Shown here in pieces: positions 22,024 to 36,629 of a stretch of 64,000 nucleotides of DNA; positions within the stretch are counted from its first letter, which is position 1, and the number at the start of each line of letters is the position of its first letter. Origin of the DNA: Ridgeia piscesae (Eukaryota; Annelida; Polychaeta; Sabellida; Siboglinidae); the NCBI GenBank assembly GCA_025642075.2, contig JAODUO010001197.1, positions 189,001 through 253,000 of the forward strand. The letters are read 5' to 3'. The translations under genes and the position numbers were made by a program. Below the pieces are notes generated by a model that was given only the letters and a program-made list of their open reading frames with translations, did no database searches and was not told the DNA's origin.

Positions 22024-24235
22024 TCCACACACCATGGTCTACCACCCCTGTGCACCCACCCACACACCATGGTCTACCACTCCTGTGCACCCACCCACAC
22101 ACCATGGTCTACCACTCCTGTGCACCCACCCACACACCATGGTCTACCACTCCTGTGCACCCACTCCACACACCATGGTCTACCACTCCTGTGCACCCAC
22201 CCACACACCATGGTCTACCACTCCTGTGCACCCACCCACACACCATGGTCTACCACTCCTGTGCACCCACCCACACACCATGGTCTACCACTCCTAGTGC
22301 ACCCACCCAACACACCATGGTCTACCACCCTGTGCACCCACCCACACACCATGGTCTACCACTCCTGTGCACCCACCCACACACCATGGTCTACCACTCA
22401 TATGCACCCACCCAACACACCATGGTCTACCACCCCTGTGCACCCACCCAACACACCATGGTCTACCACCCCTGTGCACCCACCCACACACCATGGTCTA
22501 CCACCCTTGCACCCACCCAACACACCATGGTCTACCACCCCTGTGCACCCACCCAACACACCATGGTCTACCACTCCTGTGCACCCACCCAACACACCAT
22601 GGTCTACCACTCCTGTGCACCCACCCAACACACCATGGTCTACCACCCCTGTGCACCCACCCAACACACCATGGTCTACCACCCCTGTGCACCCACCCAA
22701 CACACCATGGTCTACCACCCCTGTGCCCCACCCAACCCTGGTCTACCCTTGCACCCACCCAACACACCATGGTCTACCACCCCTGTGCACCCACCCAACA
22801 CACCATGGTCTACCACTCCTGTGCACCCACCCAACACACCATGGTCTACCACCCCTGTGCACCCACCCAACACACCATGGTCTACCACCCCTGTGCACCC
22901 ACCCAACACACCATGGTCTACCACTCCTGTGCACCCACCCAACACACCATGGTCTACCACCCCTGTGCACCCACCCAACACACCATGGTCTACCACCCTG
23001 TGCACCCACCCAACACACCATGGTCTACCACCCTGTGCACCCACCCAACACACCATGGTCTACCACCCTGTGCACCCACCCAACACACCATGGTCTACCA
23101 CTCCTGTGCACCCACCCAACACACCATGGTCTACCACTCCTGTGCACCCACCCAACACACCATGGTCTACCACTCCTGTGCACCCACCCAACACACCATG
23201 GTCTACCACTCCTGTGCACCCACCCAACACACCATGGTCTACCACTCCTGTGCACCCACCCAACACACCATGGTCTACCACTCCTGTGCACCCACCCAAC
23301 ACACCATGGTCTACCACTCCTGTGCACCCACCCAACACACCATGGTCTACCACCCTGTGCACCCACCCAACACACCATGGTCACCACCCATATGCACCCA
23401 CCCAACACACCATGGTCTACCACCCATATGCACCCACCCAACACACCATGGTCCACCACCCATTGCACCCACCCAACACACCATGGTCTACCACCCATAT
23501 GCACCCACCCAACACACCATGGTCCACCACCCATATGCACCCACCCAACACACCATGGTCCACCACCCATATGCACCCACCCAACACACCATGGTCTACC
23601 ACCCATATGCACCCACCCAACACACCATGGTCCACCACCCATATGCACCCACCCAACACACCATGGTCTACCACCCCTGTGCACCCACCCAGACATCATG
23701 GATAGATCCACCACCATGTGCACCTACCCAACACACCATGGATAGATCCACCACCATGTGCACCCACCCAACACACCATGGGTAGATCCACCACCATGTG
23801 CACCCACCCAACACATCATGGATAGATCCACCACCCTGTGCACCCACCCAACACATCATGGATAGATCCACCACCATGTACACCCACCCAACACACCATG
23901 GATAGATCCACCACCATGTGCACCCACCCAACACACCATGGGTAGATCCACCACCATGTGCACCTACCCAACACACCATGGATAGATCCACCACCCTGTG
24001 CACCTACCCAACACACCATGGATAGATCCACCACCATGTGCACCTACCCAACACACCATGGATAGATCCACCACCATGTGCACCCACCCAACACACCATG
24101 GATAGATCCACCACCATGTACACCCACCCAACACACCATGGATAGATCCACCACCATGTGCACCCACCCAACACACCATGGGTAGATCCACCACCATGTG
24201 CACCCACCCAACACACCATGGGTAGATCCACCACC
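22024..24235. repeat. 36/40-bp two-block minisatellite (about 60 copies), intron 5
   Basis: From 22024 to about 23690 the unit is CACCATGGTCTACCACTCCT then GTGCACCCACCCAACA (36 bp). From about 23693 to 24235 it changes to a 40-bp form with CCATGGATAGATCCACCACC then ATGTGCACCCACC. A transitional subset (23380-23660) has CCCATATGCACC. Every copy has CCATGG. Divisibility by three explains the His/Pro/Thr-rich frames of more than 580 codons. Confidence 0.95.
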
Positions 24236-24239
24236 AGCA

Positions 24240-25655
24240 ACCCCTGTACTAGAGGCATGTGTGGAGACAGAGAGCTCTGTGCATGTTGTGGCTGTTTGTG
24301 CTGTTTTTGACTGGAATTGATAATTGATTTTTGCCCGTCTGTCCGCCACAGTGAGTGCAGCGACTGAGCCACTGCCTGCGTCTGTGTGGGACCTGTCAGT
24401 GTCACTGCCTCTGCTCCAGCCCGGGCTGTTTACACTGCCACGACATCTCCATGTAGTTGTTGCCAAAGTCCTTGTTCCATGCACAGCTGTGATTTCCCAA
24501 ACACCAGTAATCAATGGCACTGATATCATTGATATCATTGATATCACAAAACTGTCTTAATCCTCCGTGTCTTGTCGCATGCAGTGTAATGAAGTGGCTT
24601 TGTGCCTGTCAGTGGCCGTCATCATTGCTGAAATTGCATTATAATCAGCATAATACATGCACGAGCCGTTCATGCTCTGCAGGCGAGATTTCGTGGGCAG
24701 ACGTGAAGCATGCATACGTGCGTGCACGCGCCACGAGAGGTTAGCAGGCATTCAGTGCACTCCTCGCACACTTGGCCACATTCACAATCGCCAGACGGAG
24801 AAAATCTCTAAATCAAAACTCTTCTGAAATGTGACCTGTTGAACTCCCATGATGCCACATTCAAGATGTCTGGCCTTGGGATGAGACTGGCAGTACTCCA
24901 GCCAGGCAGCTGCAGTTTTCAAGCTGGGTAAATGAGACTTTGTTTTGTTCCAAAGCCGGCTTTATTCAGATGGCGGGTTGCCGCGTTATGATTAGACTTG
25001 GCAGCATTTGGGGATGTCATTAAACATAGCATTGATTCATCACATTATTCGTGGCAGATACTCACAGTGGCACTGTGGTCGGCATATTTACTTTGGTCTT
25101 GCAGGGAACAGTAAGCATAATGATGTGTGAGACAGTGAAGGTGGCTCCAGACACCAAGGACATGAGTCGTATTTCATATGTTGCTCAATCTTGTGATGGC
25201 AGTGAATGGTCTGCCGATGCGTAATGTGGAATAATGTGTGTTGCGTGGATGGCCAGCTTCCCAGGCCATCGTCACACCACTCATTGCTCAGGCTTATACT
25301 TGGCTGTAGTTTAACCAACATCATTCTGTGTACATTCCTTCTTAGACTACTGGGTCAAATAGCTCAAGATACGTGACAGTCATCAATATTTTGGTGATTA
25401 AATATGAATATTTATAATTCCACTAAATCAGTTGTTTGAAAATTTAGAAGTAAAATGCGAGCTTTAAATGCCATTTGATGGCATCAGTGTTAGTGCACAG
25501 GCATGTGTCTGTTTACACATGTATGCACTTTTATGTGATTGTATCAGTATATGGGTGTGTAAGTAGTAGTGTGTTTATATCAGTAAAATGTGTGAGTGGT
25601 ATGTGTATATCAGTATGTGTGTAAAGTTGTGTTTATATTTTGTATACGTGAGTGG
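24240..25655. other. Intron 5 unique sequence
   Basis: Less AT-rich than its surroundings, with a short GATATCATT triplication near 24522-24545 and a GTGCGTGCACGCGC patch near 24719. No exon, RNA gene or element recognised. Confidence 0.45.
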
Positions 25656-25657
25656 TG

Positions 25658-25996
25658 TGTGGAGTGCCGTGGCTCAGGGGTAGAGCTTTGGACTCTCGAC
25701 TAAGAGAACCCGCGTTAGAATCCTGTGCTGCGGTGTTAAAACCTTGGGCAAATTTTTTCACTCTATATTGCTCCAGTTCACTCAGCTGTATTAATGAGAA
25801 CCTGGCTATAGACAGTGGTGGATATGTGTATGAGCAGCCTTCGCGCATTAATCACAGCATATGGCTGGATGCTTCCCAGAGAAGTTGAGATGGTGTTTGA
25901 TTGAACAGGTCTGTCAGGGAAGTAAAGTGTAAAAGCGCTTTGAACTGTCCTTGAGGACTGGGTACTGTGCTAAAATTATAAGAACTTACCTTTTTT
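25658..25996 (+). mobile_element. tRNA-derived SINE, family 1, best copy
   Basis: The head GTGCCGTGGCTCAGGGGTAG then AGC resembles a tRNA A box (about 25669-25686), and GCGTTAGAATCC at 25712-25723 is a worn B box. The body contains TTTTTCACTCTATATTGCTC, CAGCTGTATTAATGAGAACC, GGTGGATATGTGTATGAGCA, TGGCTGGATGCTTCCCAGAG and GATTGAACAGGTCTGTCAGG. The tail reads AAAAGCGCTTTGAACTGTCC, GGACTGGGTACTGTGC and TATAAGAACTTACC. At least four other copies lie in the window, all on the + strand. Confidence 0.85.
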
Positions 25997-25999
25997 ATG

Positions 26000-26700
26000 C
26001 TGGTATGTGTGCATACTTGGTTACATGAGTGTATATGTGTAGGTGGTGTTTTACATGGCAATAAGTGTGTTAGTCGTGTGTTTATACAAGAGTAGTGAAA
26101 TATGAATGTATTTATACACTGAATGTGATAATGATTATAATAACTTTATTTAGACACTAAACTACAAAGAAAAACTGTTTAGTAGTGTATACAACATGCT
26201 AAAATAATAAATCTGTTAAAGCATACATGAATTTGTATAAATTATCATATAACGATTCGTTATGGTATGCGCACAAGTGTGGTATGAAAATATTTTCACA
26301 ACAGCTTTGTCATTTTGTGAAGCCATTTATGTGTAGTAATTGATAAATTCAACTGGATATTATGCCCAAGGTTTGTAATTGCTGTAACATTTGCATTGTT
26401 GTCACTCCTCTATGGCTGTCTAACTGTCACCGCCATCTGCTGACGATTTTCAACAGCAGCTAGCTGTCATTAAAATGTAAATATAACACACAGATGTATC
26501 AAACTAGCAGTAATTGTGAAAACAAAGTTGGCCTCAGCCGTACAGTGACCCATGTAGTGGTTTAAACAAACTCTTACTTCAAACCTGGCATGAGTCTGTT
26601 CACGCCAGGTTGCCTTTTGACTAGTTCCTGATTCGTGACTTGGCAGCACAAGAACGAGAGCATCTGGAGTGTTTTGTGAAGGGACTAGGAGGAGGAAGAC
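26000..26700. other. Intron 5 unique sequence
   Basis: AT-rich, with loose GTGTATGTGT stretches. Nothing coding recognised. Confidence 0.45.
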
Positions 26701-26712
26701 TTAGAGGAGACA

Positions 26713-26955
26713 TGTTGTGGGGTGCAGTGGCACAGGGGGTGGAGGGTCAGAATCGAGTTCAAATCATGTGATGCCAAAACCTCGGGAAGTTTTGTTCACC
26801 GTACATTGCTCTAGTTCACTCAGCTGTGTTGATGAATACCCATAATTAATAATAGCATGGCTGAATGCTTCCCAGAGACACCAAAGTGATCTTTGATTGA
26901 CCAGGTCTGATCTGCCAGGGAGTGAGATACAACGTGAAATCCCTGGATGCTGTGT
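26713..26955 (+). mobile_element. SINE family 1, diverged copy
   Basis: GGGTGCAGTGGCACAGGGGG (worn A-box region), GCCAAAACCTCGGGAAG, GTACATTGCTCTAGTTCACT, CAGCTGTGTTGATGAATACC, GCATGGCTGAATGCTTCCCA and TTGACCAGGTCTGATCTGCC follow the order of the copy at 25658-25996. Confidence 0.75.
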
Positions 26956-26957
26956 TA

Positions 26958-26958
26958 T

Positions 26959-27029
<71 letters not shown>

Positions 27030-27066
27030 TTGTGTTGCGTGCGTTGTTGCGTGTGCGTGTGTGTGT
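26958..27066. repeat. (GT)n / (GTGC)n microsatellite
   Basis: A (GT)n run passes into GTGCGTGC repeats, about 70 bases upstream of exon 6. Alternating purine-pyrimidine sequence can adopt Z-DNA. Confidence 0.9.
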
Positions 27067-27136
27067 ACACATTCAACTGTTACCTGTTAATAGTGAAGTG
27101 ACATATTAATTCTGTACTCATGCCTTCTGTTGACAG

Positions 27137-27212
27137 CACCATGGCAAGGTTCCCCTGGTAGATTGCACCCTCATTGAAGACAGCAATTCAGACTTCTTCT
27201 TTGATGAAGAAA
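27137..27212 (+). CDS. RASGRF: RasGRF exon 6: PH2 domain strand with DCTL motif
   Basis: Twenty-five residues plus one base: HHGKVPLVDCTLIEDSNSDF then FFDEE. Vertebrate RasGRF has NGVISLIDCTLLEEPEST at this point, directly after GKLHLTK, so no exon is missing between exons 5 and 6 despite the 12.8-kb intron. The acceptor is TCTGTTGACAG ending at 27136; the donor is a good GTAAGT at 27213. The trailing A joins CG of exon 7 to make Thr. The exon sits in a short unique island between a (GT)n tract and the 1.2-kb (CA)n tract. Confidence 0.9.
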
Positions 27213-27895
27213 GTAAGTTCAGACGTTCATACTAGCATCTGTAATGATGTCACATTAGTATTTTGTGAATCTAAAAGTTACTAGCTCAAACCGCTTGTCA
27301 CCTGGTCACTCTAGTCAAATGAAGAATGTCTGATACTATATTTCACTAGTTTGTAGCTGACAGCTACTGACACATCATAGTCACCAGTGATGATTGCAAT
27401 TGCTGTCTCCTTATATTCATGTCTTATTCTATTTGTCATTTCATGCACAGTGCATTGTAGACGTTTAGCTTTACTGACTATATTATGATATGATATAGTT
27501 TTATATGATTTATTAGTTATGACTGGTTTCTTCTTTGGGACAAATAAATATTCTAATTCTTTTGAGTTGTTTCACACTAGAAATCATGTCATTCAATGTT
27601 TATGCAGGAAACTTTGTTGTCCCCCAGGGGCAGTCTCTTGTGGTGTTTGTTGTGTGTAGTTGTAAAATAATACGATAAACAAATACTAAGAATCACCCAT
27701 GAGTAAAATGAAATACATTAACTTTAAATAAATAGCACAGAATAATCAGCCAATTACCGGTAGTTAGGAAACATCATTTACATATCACAACCATCAGTAT
27801 GGAACAGTTTCATCATCATAAATGGTAATTTCACTAGGTGGTATCCATGACTACTTGCCAGAATAATCACCAGTACACACGTGTGTGCACGTGCA
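27213..27895. other. Intron 6 unique sequence
   Basis: AT-rich, no recognised content, up to the (CA)n tract. Confidence 0.5.
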
Positions 27896-27898
27896 TGT

Positions 27899-29106
<1,208 letters not shown>

Positions 29107-29159
29107 CAGTGTCAGTGTAGACCACATCATTTCTGATGCCCAGTGGTGACCTCTTGTGG

Positions 29160-29222
29160 CTGGTTATAACACATATGTTTTATAACAGATGTCATACAGG
29201 GCCAGTTGTAACACAGGTGTGT
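29160..29222 (-). repeat. Small interspersed element, copy B (inverted)
   Basis: Read in reverse complement, ACTGGCCCTGTATGACATCT then GTTATAA matches 17983-18036. GGTTATAACACATATG then TTTTATAACA is itself an imperfect palindrome. Confidence 0.55.
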
Positions 29223-29244
29223 AATAACATATATCATACACACA

Positions 29245-29801
29245 CACACACATACGTCTCAATTTTGCTGTTTCAGTTGTAAATAATCAGTACTAGATGT
29301 TAATACAGAATTTGTTTAGTATGGTGAAATTGATGTTCTTACAGTACAACCTTGCTAATAAGGTCACCTTTGGTAGCAGGTAAAAAAAGACCTGTTTAGT
29401 GAGGTAGCTATGTTATGTTAGTATTATCCTTAGGTAATAATAAAACACATCTATATAGCACTATAAATCCAGGTTACTCTGTTCGAAGGCAATGTAAGTA
29501 AAATATTACAAAAACATGGCACCAATTATCCAATTAAATTATCATTAAGAAATAAACTTTAAAAATAAAAAGCACTACAATTTGAGATAAAAAAACGGCG
29601 TAGAATAAAATAAATAAGTAAATAAATAAGTAGTCAATTCAGGTGAGTCTTTAGGAGTGTTTTAAAGTAGTGGAGAGTCACATTTACACATATCGTATGG
29701 AAGATCGTTTCACAGGCGAAGGAGAAGGGTGACCTTAATTGTGAGGAGGCTCTATTGTGGAGTGAGGTATGACCAACAGTGTGTGTCACTGATCTGTGCA
29801 G
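29245..29801. other. Intron 6 end, unique sequence
   Basis: AT-rich. TACAGTACAACCTTGCTAAT at about 29341 looks like a terminal repeat of a TA-inserting DNA transposon, and GGGTGACCTTAATTGTGAGG at about 29727 could be its partner. The evidence is too thin for a firm call. Confidence 0.3.
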
Positions 29802-30016
29802 CGGTGTCACTGGACAGCACCAGTCTGAGTGTCACCAGTCAGACGTCCAGCTGCAACACGCTGTCCGTGCAGCCGACAGAGAAGGAGCAGCGTCCAGACT
29901 ACAATGGCCTGGATTTCCGCATCATAGTGGACACAAAGAGTGGACCACCTCTCACCATCTGTCTCGTCGCCTCACACCTGCAGGAAAAGGCAGCCTGGTG
30001 CAGCGACATCTCACAG
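29802..30016 (+). CDS. RASGRF: RasGRF exon 7: end of PH2 domain
   Basis: Seventy-one residues after the shared Thr. A Ser/Thr-rich insert (TSLSVTSQTSS) is followed by the conserved PH end: NGLDFRIIV, PPLTICLVAS, and QEKAAWCSDISQ (vertebrate HLDFKIGV, PPFTVILVAS, QEKAAWTSDISQ). This last part is the C-terminal helix of the PH fold with its conserved Trp. The acceptor is GATCTGTGCAG ending at 29801; the donor is GTAAGT at 30017 in phase 0. The exon frame stays open through the whole following 21-bp array to about 36487, so a retained intron would add some 2,150 repeat-derived residues. I do not propose that this is translated. Confidence 0.94.
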
Positions 30017-30047
30017 GTAAGTCTACCTGGGTGGAGGGGTCAGGGGT

Positions 30048-33000
30048 CACTGCCCATCATACCTTCACCACTTCACATCCTACCTTCATCACTTCACATC
30101 CTACATTCATCACTTCACATCCTACCCTCATCACTGCCCATCCAACCTTCATCACTTCACATCCTACCTTCATCACTTCACATCCTACCTTCACCACTTC
30201 ACATCCTACCTTCAACACTTCACATCCTACATTCATCACTTCACATCCTACCCTCATCACTGCCCATCCAACCTTCATCACTTCACATCCTACCTTCATC
30301 ACTTCACATCCTACCTTCACCACTTCACATCCTACCCTCATCACTTCACATCCTACCCTCATCACTGCTCATCCTACCCTCATCACTTCACATCCTACCC
30401 TCATCACTTCACATTCTACCTTCATCACTGCCCATCCTACCTTCATCACTGCCCATCCAACCTTCATCACTTCACATCCTACCTTCATCACTTCACATCC
30501 TACCTTCACCACTTCACATCCTACCTTCAACACTTCACATCCTACATTCATCACTTCACATCCTACCCTCATCACTGCCCATCCAACCTTCATCACTTCA
30601 CATCCTACCTTCATCACTTCACATCCTACCTTCACCACTTCACATCCTACCTTCACCACTTCACATCCTACCCTCATCACTGCTCATCCTACCCTCATCA
30701 CTTCACATCCTACCCTCATCACTTCACATTCTACCTTCATCACTGCCCATCCTACCTTCATCACTGCCCATCCTACTTTCATCACTTCACATTCTACCTT
30801 CATCTCTGCCCATCCTACCTTTATCACTTCACATCCTACCTTCATCACCTCACATCCTACCCTCACCACTGCCCATCCTACTTTCATCACTGCCCATCCT
30901 ACCTTCATCACTGCCCATCCTACCTTCATCACTGCCCATCCTACTTTCATCACTGCCCATCCTACCTTCATCACTGCCCATCCTACCTTCATCACTGCCC
31001 ATCCTACTTTCATCACTTCACATTCTACCTTCATCACTTCACATTCTTTTTTCATCATTTCACATCCTACCTTCATCACTGCCCATCCTACCTTCATCAC
31101 TGCCCATCCTACCTTCATCACTTCACCTTCTACCTTCATCATTTCACATCCTACCTTCATCACTGCCCATCCTACCTTCATCACTGCCCATCCTACCTTC
31201 ATCACTTCACCTTCTACCTTCATCATTTCACATCCTACCTTCATCACTGCCCATCCTACCTTCATCACTGCCCATCCTACCTTCATCACTGCCCATCCTA
31301 CCTTCATCACTGCCCATCCTACCTTCATCACTGCCCATCCTACTTTCATCACTTCACATTCTACCTTCATCTCTGCCCATCCTACCTTCATCACTGCCCA
31401 TCCTACTTTCATCACTTCACATTCTACCTTCATCTCTGCCCATCCTACCCTCATCACTTCACATTCTACCTTCATCACTGCCCATCCTACCTTCATCACT
31501 GCCCATCCTACTTTCATCACTTCACATTCTACCTTCATATCTGCCCATCCTACCTTTATCACTTCACATCCTACCTTCATCACCTCACATCCTACCCTCA
31601 CCACTGCCCATCCTACTTCCATCACTGCCCATCCTACCTTCATCACTGCCCATCCTACCTTCATCACTGCCCATCCTACTTTCATCACTGCCCATCCTAC
31701 CTTCATCACTGCCCATCCTACCTTCATCACTGCCCATCCTACTTTCATCACTTCACATTCTACCTTCATCACTTCACATTCTTTTTTCATCATTTCACAT
31801 CCTACCTTCATCACTGCCCATCCTACCTTCATCACTTCACCTTCTACCTTCATCATTTCACATCCTACCTTCATCACTGCCCATCCTACCTTCATCACTG
31901 CCCATCCTACCTTCATCACTGCCCATCCTACTTTCATCACTTCACATTCTACCTTCATCTCTGCCCATCCTACCCTCATCACTGCCCCTCCTACTTTCAT
32001 CACTTCACATTCTACCTTCATCTCTGCCCATCCTACCCTCATCACTTCACATTCTACCTTCATCACTGCCCATCCTACCTTCATCACTGCCCATCCTACT
32101 TTCATCACTTCACATTCTACCTTCATCTCTGCCCATCCTACCTTTATCACTTCACATCCTACCTTCATCACCTCACATCCTACCCTCACCACTGCCCATC
32201 CTACTTTCATCACTGCCCATCCTACCTTCATCACTGCCCATCCTACCTTCATCACTGCCCATCCTACTTTCATCACTGCCCATCCTACCTTCATCACTGC
32301 CCATCCTACCTTCATCACTGCCCATCCTACTTTCATCACTTCACATTCTACCTTCATCACTCACATTCTTCATCACTGCCCATCCTACCTTCATCACTGC
32401 CCATCCTACTTTTATCACTTCACATTCTACCTTCATCACTTCACATTCTTTTCATCATTTCACATCCTACCTTCATCACTGCCCATCCTACCTTCATCAC
32501 TGCCCATCCTACCTTCATCACTTCACCTTCTACCTTCATCATTTCACATCCTACCTTCATCACTGCCCATCCTACCTTCATCACTGCCCATCCTACCTTC
32601 ATCACTTCACCTTCTACCTTCATCATTTCACATCCTACCTTCATCACTGCCCATCCTACCTTCATCACTGCCCATCCTACCTTCATCACTGCCCATCCTA
32701 CTCATCACTTCACATCCTACCTTCATCACTGCCCATCCTACCTTCATCACTGCCCATCCTACTTTCATCACTTCACATTCTACCTTCATCTCTGCCCATC
32801 CTACCTTCATCACTTCACATCCTACCTTCATCACTGCCCATCCTACCTTCATCACTGCCCATCCTACTTTCATCACTTCACATTCTACCTTCATCTCTGC
32901 CCATCCTACCTTCATCACTTCACATCCTACCTTCATCACTGCCCATCCTACCCTCATCACTGCCCATCCTACTTTCCATTTACTACCCATCCTACTCTTT

Positions 33001-36000
33001 CATCACTTCACATCCTACCTTCATCACTGCCCATCCTACCTTCATCACTGCCCATCCTACCTTCATCATTCACATTCCCTCATTTGCCCTCCATTTCACA
33101 TCCTACCTTCATCACTGCCCATCCTACCTTCATCACTTCACATTCTACCTTCATCACTTCACACTGCCCTCCTACCTTCATCACTGCCCATCCTACCTTC
33201 ATCACTGCCCATCCTACTTTCATCACTTCACATTCTACCTTCATCACTGCCCATCCTACCTTCATCACTGCCCATCCTACTTTCATCACTCACATTCTAC
33301 CTTCATCACTGCCCATCCTACCTTCATCACTTCACATTCTACCTTCATCATCTCACATCCTACCCTTTATCACTGCCCATCCTACTTTCATCACTTCCCA
33401 TCCTACCTTCATCACTGCCCATCCTACCTTCATCACTTCACATCCTACCTTCATCACTGCCCATCCTACCTTCATCACTGCCCATCCTACCTTTCATCAC
33501 TCTCACATTCCTACCTTCATCACTGCCCATCCTACCTTCATCACTGCCCATCCTACCTTCATCACTGCCCATCCTACCTTCATCACTGCCCATCCTACCT
33601 TCATCACTGCCCATCCTACCTTCATCACTGCCCATCCTACCTTCATCACTGCCCATCCTACCTTCATCACTGCCCATCCTACCTTCATCACTTCACATCC
33701 TACCTTCATCACTGCCCATCCTACCTTCATCACTGCCCATCCTACTTTCATCACTGCCCATCCTACCTTCATCACTGCCCATCCTACCTTCATCACTTCA
33801 CATCCTACCTTCATCACTGCCCATCCTACCTTCATCACTGCCCATCCTACCTTCATCACTGCCCATCCTACCTTCATCACTGCCCATCCTACCTTCATCA
33901 CTGCCCATCCTACCTTCATCACTGCCTATCCTACCTTCATCACTGCCCATCCTACCTTCATCACTGCCCATCCTACCTTCATCACTGCCCATCCTACCTT
34001 CATCACTGCCCATCCTACCTTCATCACTGCCCATCCTACCTTCATCACTTCACATCCTACCTTCATCACTGCCCATCCTACCTTCATCACTGCCCATCCT
34101 ACTTTCATCACTCCATTCCCACCTTCATCACTGCCCATCCTACCTTCATCACTTCACATCCTACCTTCATCACTGCCCATCCTACCTTCATCACTGCCCA
34201 TCCTACCTTTTATCACTGCCCATCCTACCTTCATCACTGCCCATCCTACCTTCATCACTGCCCATCCTACCTTCATCACTGCCCATCCTACCTTCATCAC
34301 TGCCCATCCTACCTTCATCACTGCCCATCCTACCTTCATCACTGCCCATCCTACCTTCATCACTGCCCATCCTACCTTCATCACTGCCCATCCTACCTTC
34401 ATCACTGCCCATCCTACCTTCATCACTGCCCATCCTACCTTCATCACTGCACATCCTACCTTCATCACTGCCCATCCTACCCTCATCACTGCCCATCCTA
34501 CTTTCATCACTGCCCATCCTACCTTCATCACTGCCCATCCTACCTTCATCACTGCCCATCCTACCTTCATCACTGCCATCCTACCTTCATCACTGCCCAT
34601 CCTACCTTCATCACTGCCCATCCTACCTTCATCACTGCCTATCCTACCTTCATCACTGCCCATCCTACTTTCATCACTGCCCATCCTACCTTCATCACTG
34701 CCCATCCTACCTTCATCACTGCCCATCCTACCTTCATCACTGCCCATCCTACTTCATCACTGCCATCCTACCTTCATCACTGCCCATCCTACCTTCATCA
34801 CTGCCCATCCTACCTTCATCACTGCCCATACTCTACCCTTCATCACTGCCCATCCTACCTCATCACTGCCCTATCCTACCCTCATCACTGCCCATCCTAC
34901 CTTCATCACTGCCCATCCTACCTTCATCACTGCCCATCCTACCTTCATCACTGCCTATCCTACCTTCATCACTGCCCATCCTACCTTCATCACTGCCCAT
35001 CCTACCTTCATCACTGCCTATCCTACCTTCATCACTGCCCATCCTACCTTCATCACTGCCCATCCTACCTTCATCACTGCCCATCCTACCTTCATCACTG
35101 CCCATCCTACCTTCATCACTTCCCATTCTACCTTCATCTCTGCCCATCCTACCCTCATCACTGCCCATCCTACTTTCATCACTTCCCATTCTACCTTCAT
35201 CTCTGCCCATCCTACCTTCATCACTTCACATCCTACCTTCATCACTGCCCATCCTACCTTCATCACTGCCCATCCTACCCTTCATCACTCCCATTCTACC
35301 TTCATCACTGCCCATCCTACCTCATCACTGCCCATCCTACCTTCATCACTGCCCATCCTACCTCATCACTGCCCATCCTACCTTCATCACTGCCCATCCT
35401 ACCTTCATCACTGCCCATCCTACCTTCATCACTGCCCATCCTACCTTCATCACTGCCCATCCTACCTTCATCACTGCCCATCCTACCTTCATCACTGCCC
35501 ATCCTACCTTCATCACTGCCCATCCTACCTTCATCACTGCCCATCCTACCTTCATCACTGCCCATCCTACCTTCATCACTGCCCATCCTACCTTCATCAC
35601 TGCCCATCCTACCTTCATCACTGCCCATCCTACCTTCATCACTGCCCATTCTACCTTCATCACTGCCCATACTCTACCTTCATCACTGCCCATCCTACCT
35701 TCATCACTGCCCATCCTACTTTCATCACTTCACATTCTACCTTCATCTCTGCCCATCCTACCTTCATCACTGCCCATCCTACCTTCATCACTGCCCATCC
35801 TACCCTCATCACTGCCCATCCTACCTTCATCACTGCCCATCCTACCTTCATCACTGCCCATCCTACCTTCATCACTGCCCATCCTACCTTCATCACTGCC
35901 CATCCTACCTTCATCACTGCCCATCCTACCTTCATCACTGCCCATCCTACCTTCATCACTGCCTATCCTACCTTCATCACTGCCCATCCTACCTTCATCA

Positions 36001-36408
36001 CTGCCCATCCTACCTTCATCACTGCCCATCCTACCTTCATCACTGCCCATCCTACCTTCATCACTGCCCATCCTACCTTCATCACTGCCCATCCTACCTT
36101 CATCACTGCCCATCCTACCCTCATCACTGCCCATCCTACCCTCATCACTGCCCATATTACCCTCATCACAGTCCATATTACCCTCATCACAGCCCATATT
36201 ACCCTCATCACTGCCCATATTACCCTCATCACAGCCCATATTACCCTCATCACAGCCCATATTACCCTCATCACTGCCCATATTACCCTCATCACACCCA
36301 TATTACCCTCATCACAGCCCATATTACCCTCATCACAGCCCATATTACCCTCATCACAATCCATATTACCCTCATCACAGCCCATATTACCCTCATCACT
36401 GTCCAGTG
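30048..36408. repeat. 21-bp minisatellite (about 300 copies), intron 7
   Basis: The unit is CATCCTACCTTCATCACTGC then C. It begins about 30 bases after the exon 7 donor, and its final part (36137-36400) changes to CATATTACCCTCATCACAGC. The first half mixes ACTTCACAT and ACTGCCCAT variants; from about 33.5 kb nearly every copy is the ACTGCCCAT form. The landmark CACATTCTTTTTTCATCATT at about 31040 and 31775, with a related copy near 32447, marks duplicated blocks of about 0.7 kb. The unit is exactly seven codons with no stops, which explains frames of more than 2,000 codons. Confidence 0.97.
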
Positions 36409-36484
36409 TACCCCCAGCACTCCCAATACACAACACATTTGCAAATACACATGTTCACACTCATACATTATGACTATTCATGCA

Positions 36485-36597
36485 TGACACACACACACAA
36501 ACACACATACAAATATTCACACACACTCGCATGCACTCACAGACATTTGCACAGCTGTTCACTATCTTTGTACTATTTGCTGACACATGCGCACGCA

Positions 36598-36629
<32 letters not shown>

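Noticed and set aside
21951..24547. His/Pro/Thr-rich frames of nearly 600 codons and Gly/Trp-rich frames on the other strand
   Set aside because: 36-bp minisatellite read in several frames.
25668..25740. tRNA gene
   Set aside because: A- and B-box-like sequence only; it does not fold as a tRNA and is followed by SINE body sequence present in other copies.
29341..29765. Complete DNA transposon between TACAGTACAACC and GGGTGACC
   Set aside because: The proposed right end matches poorly and lacks a clear TA flank; kept only as a remark.
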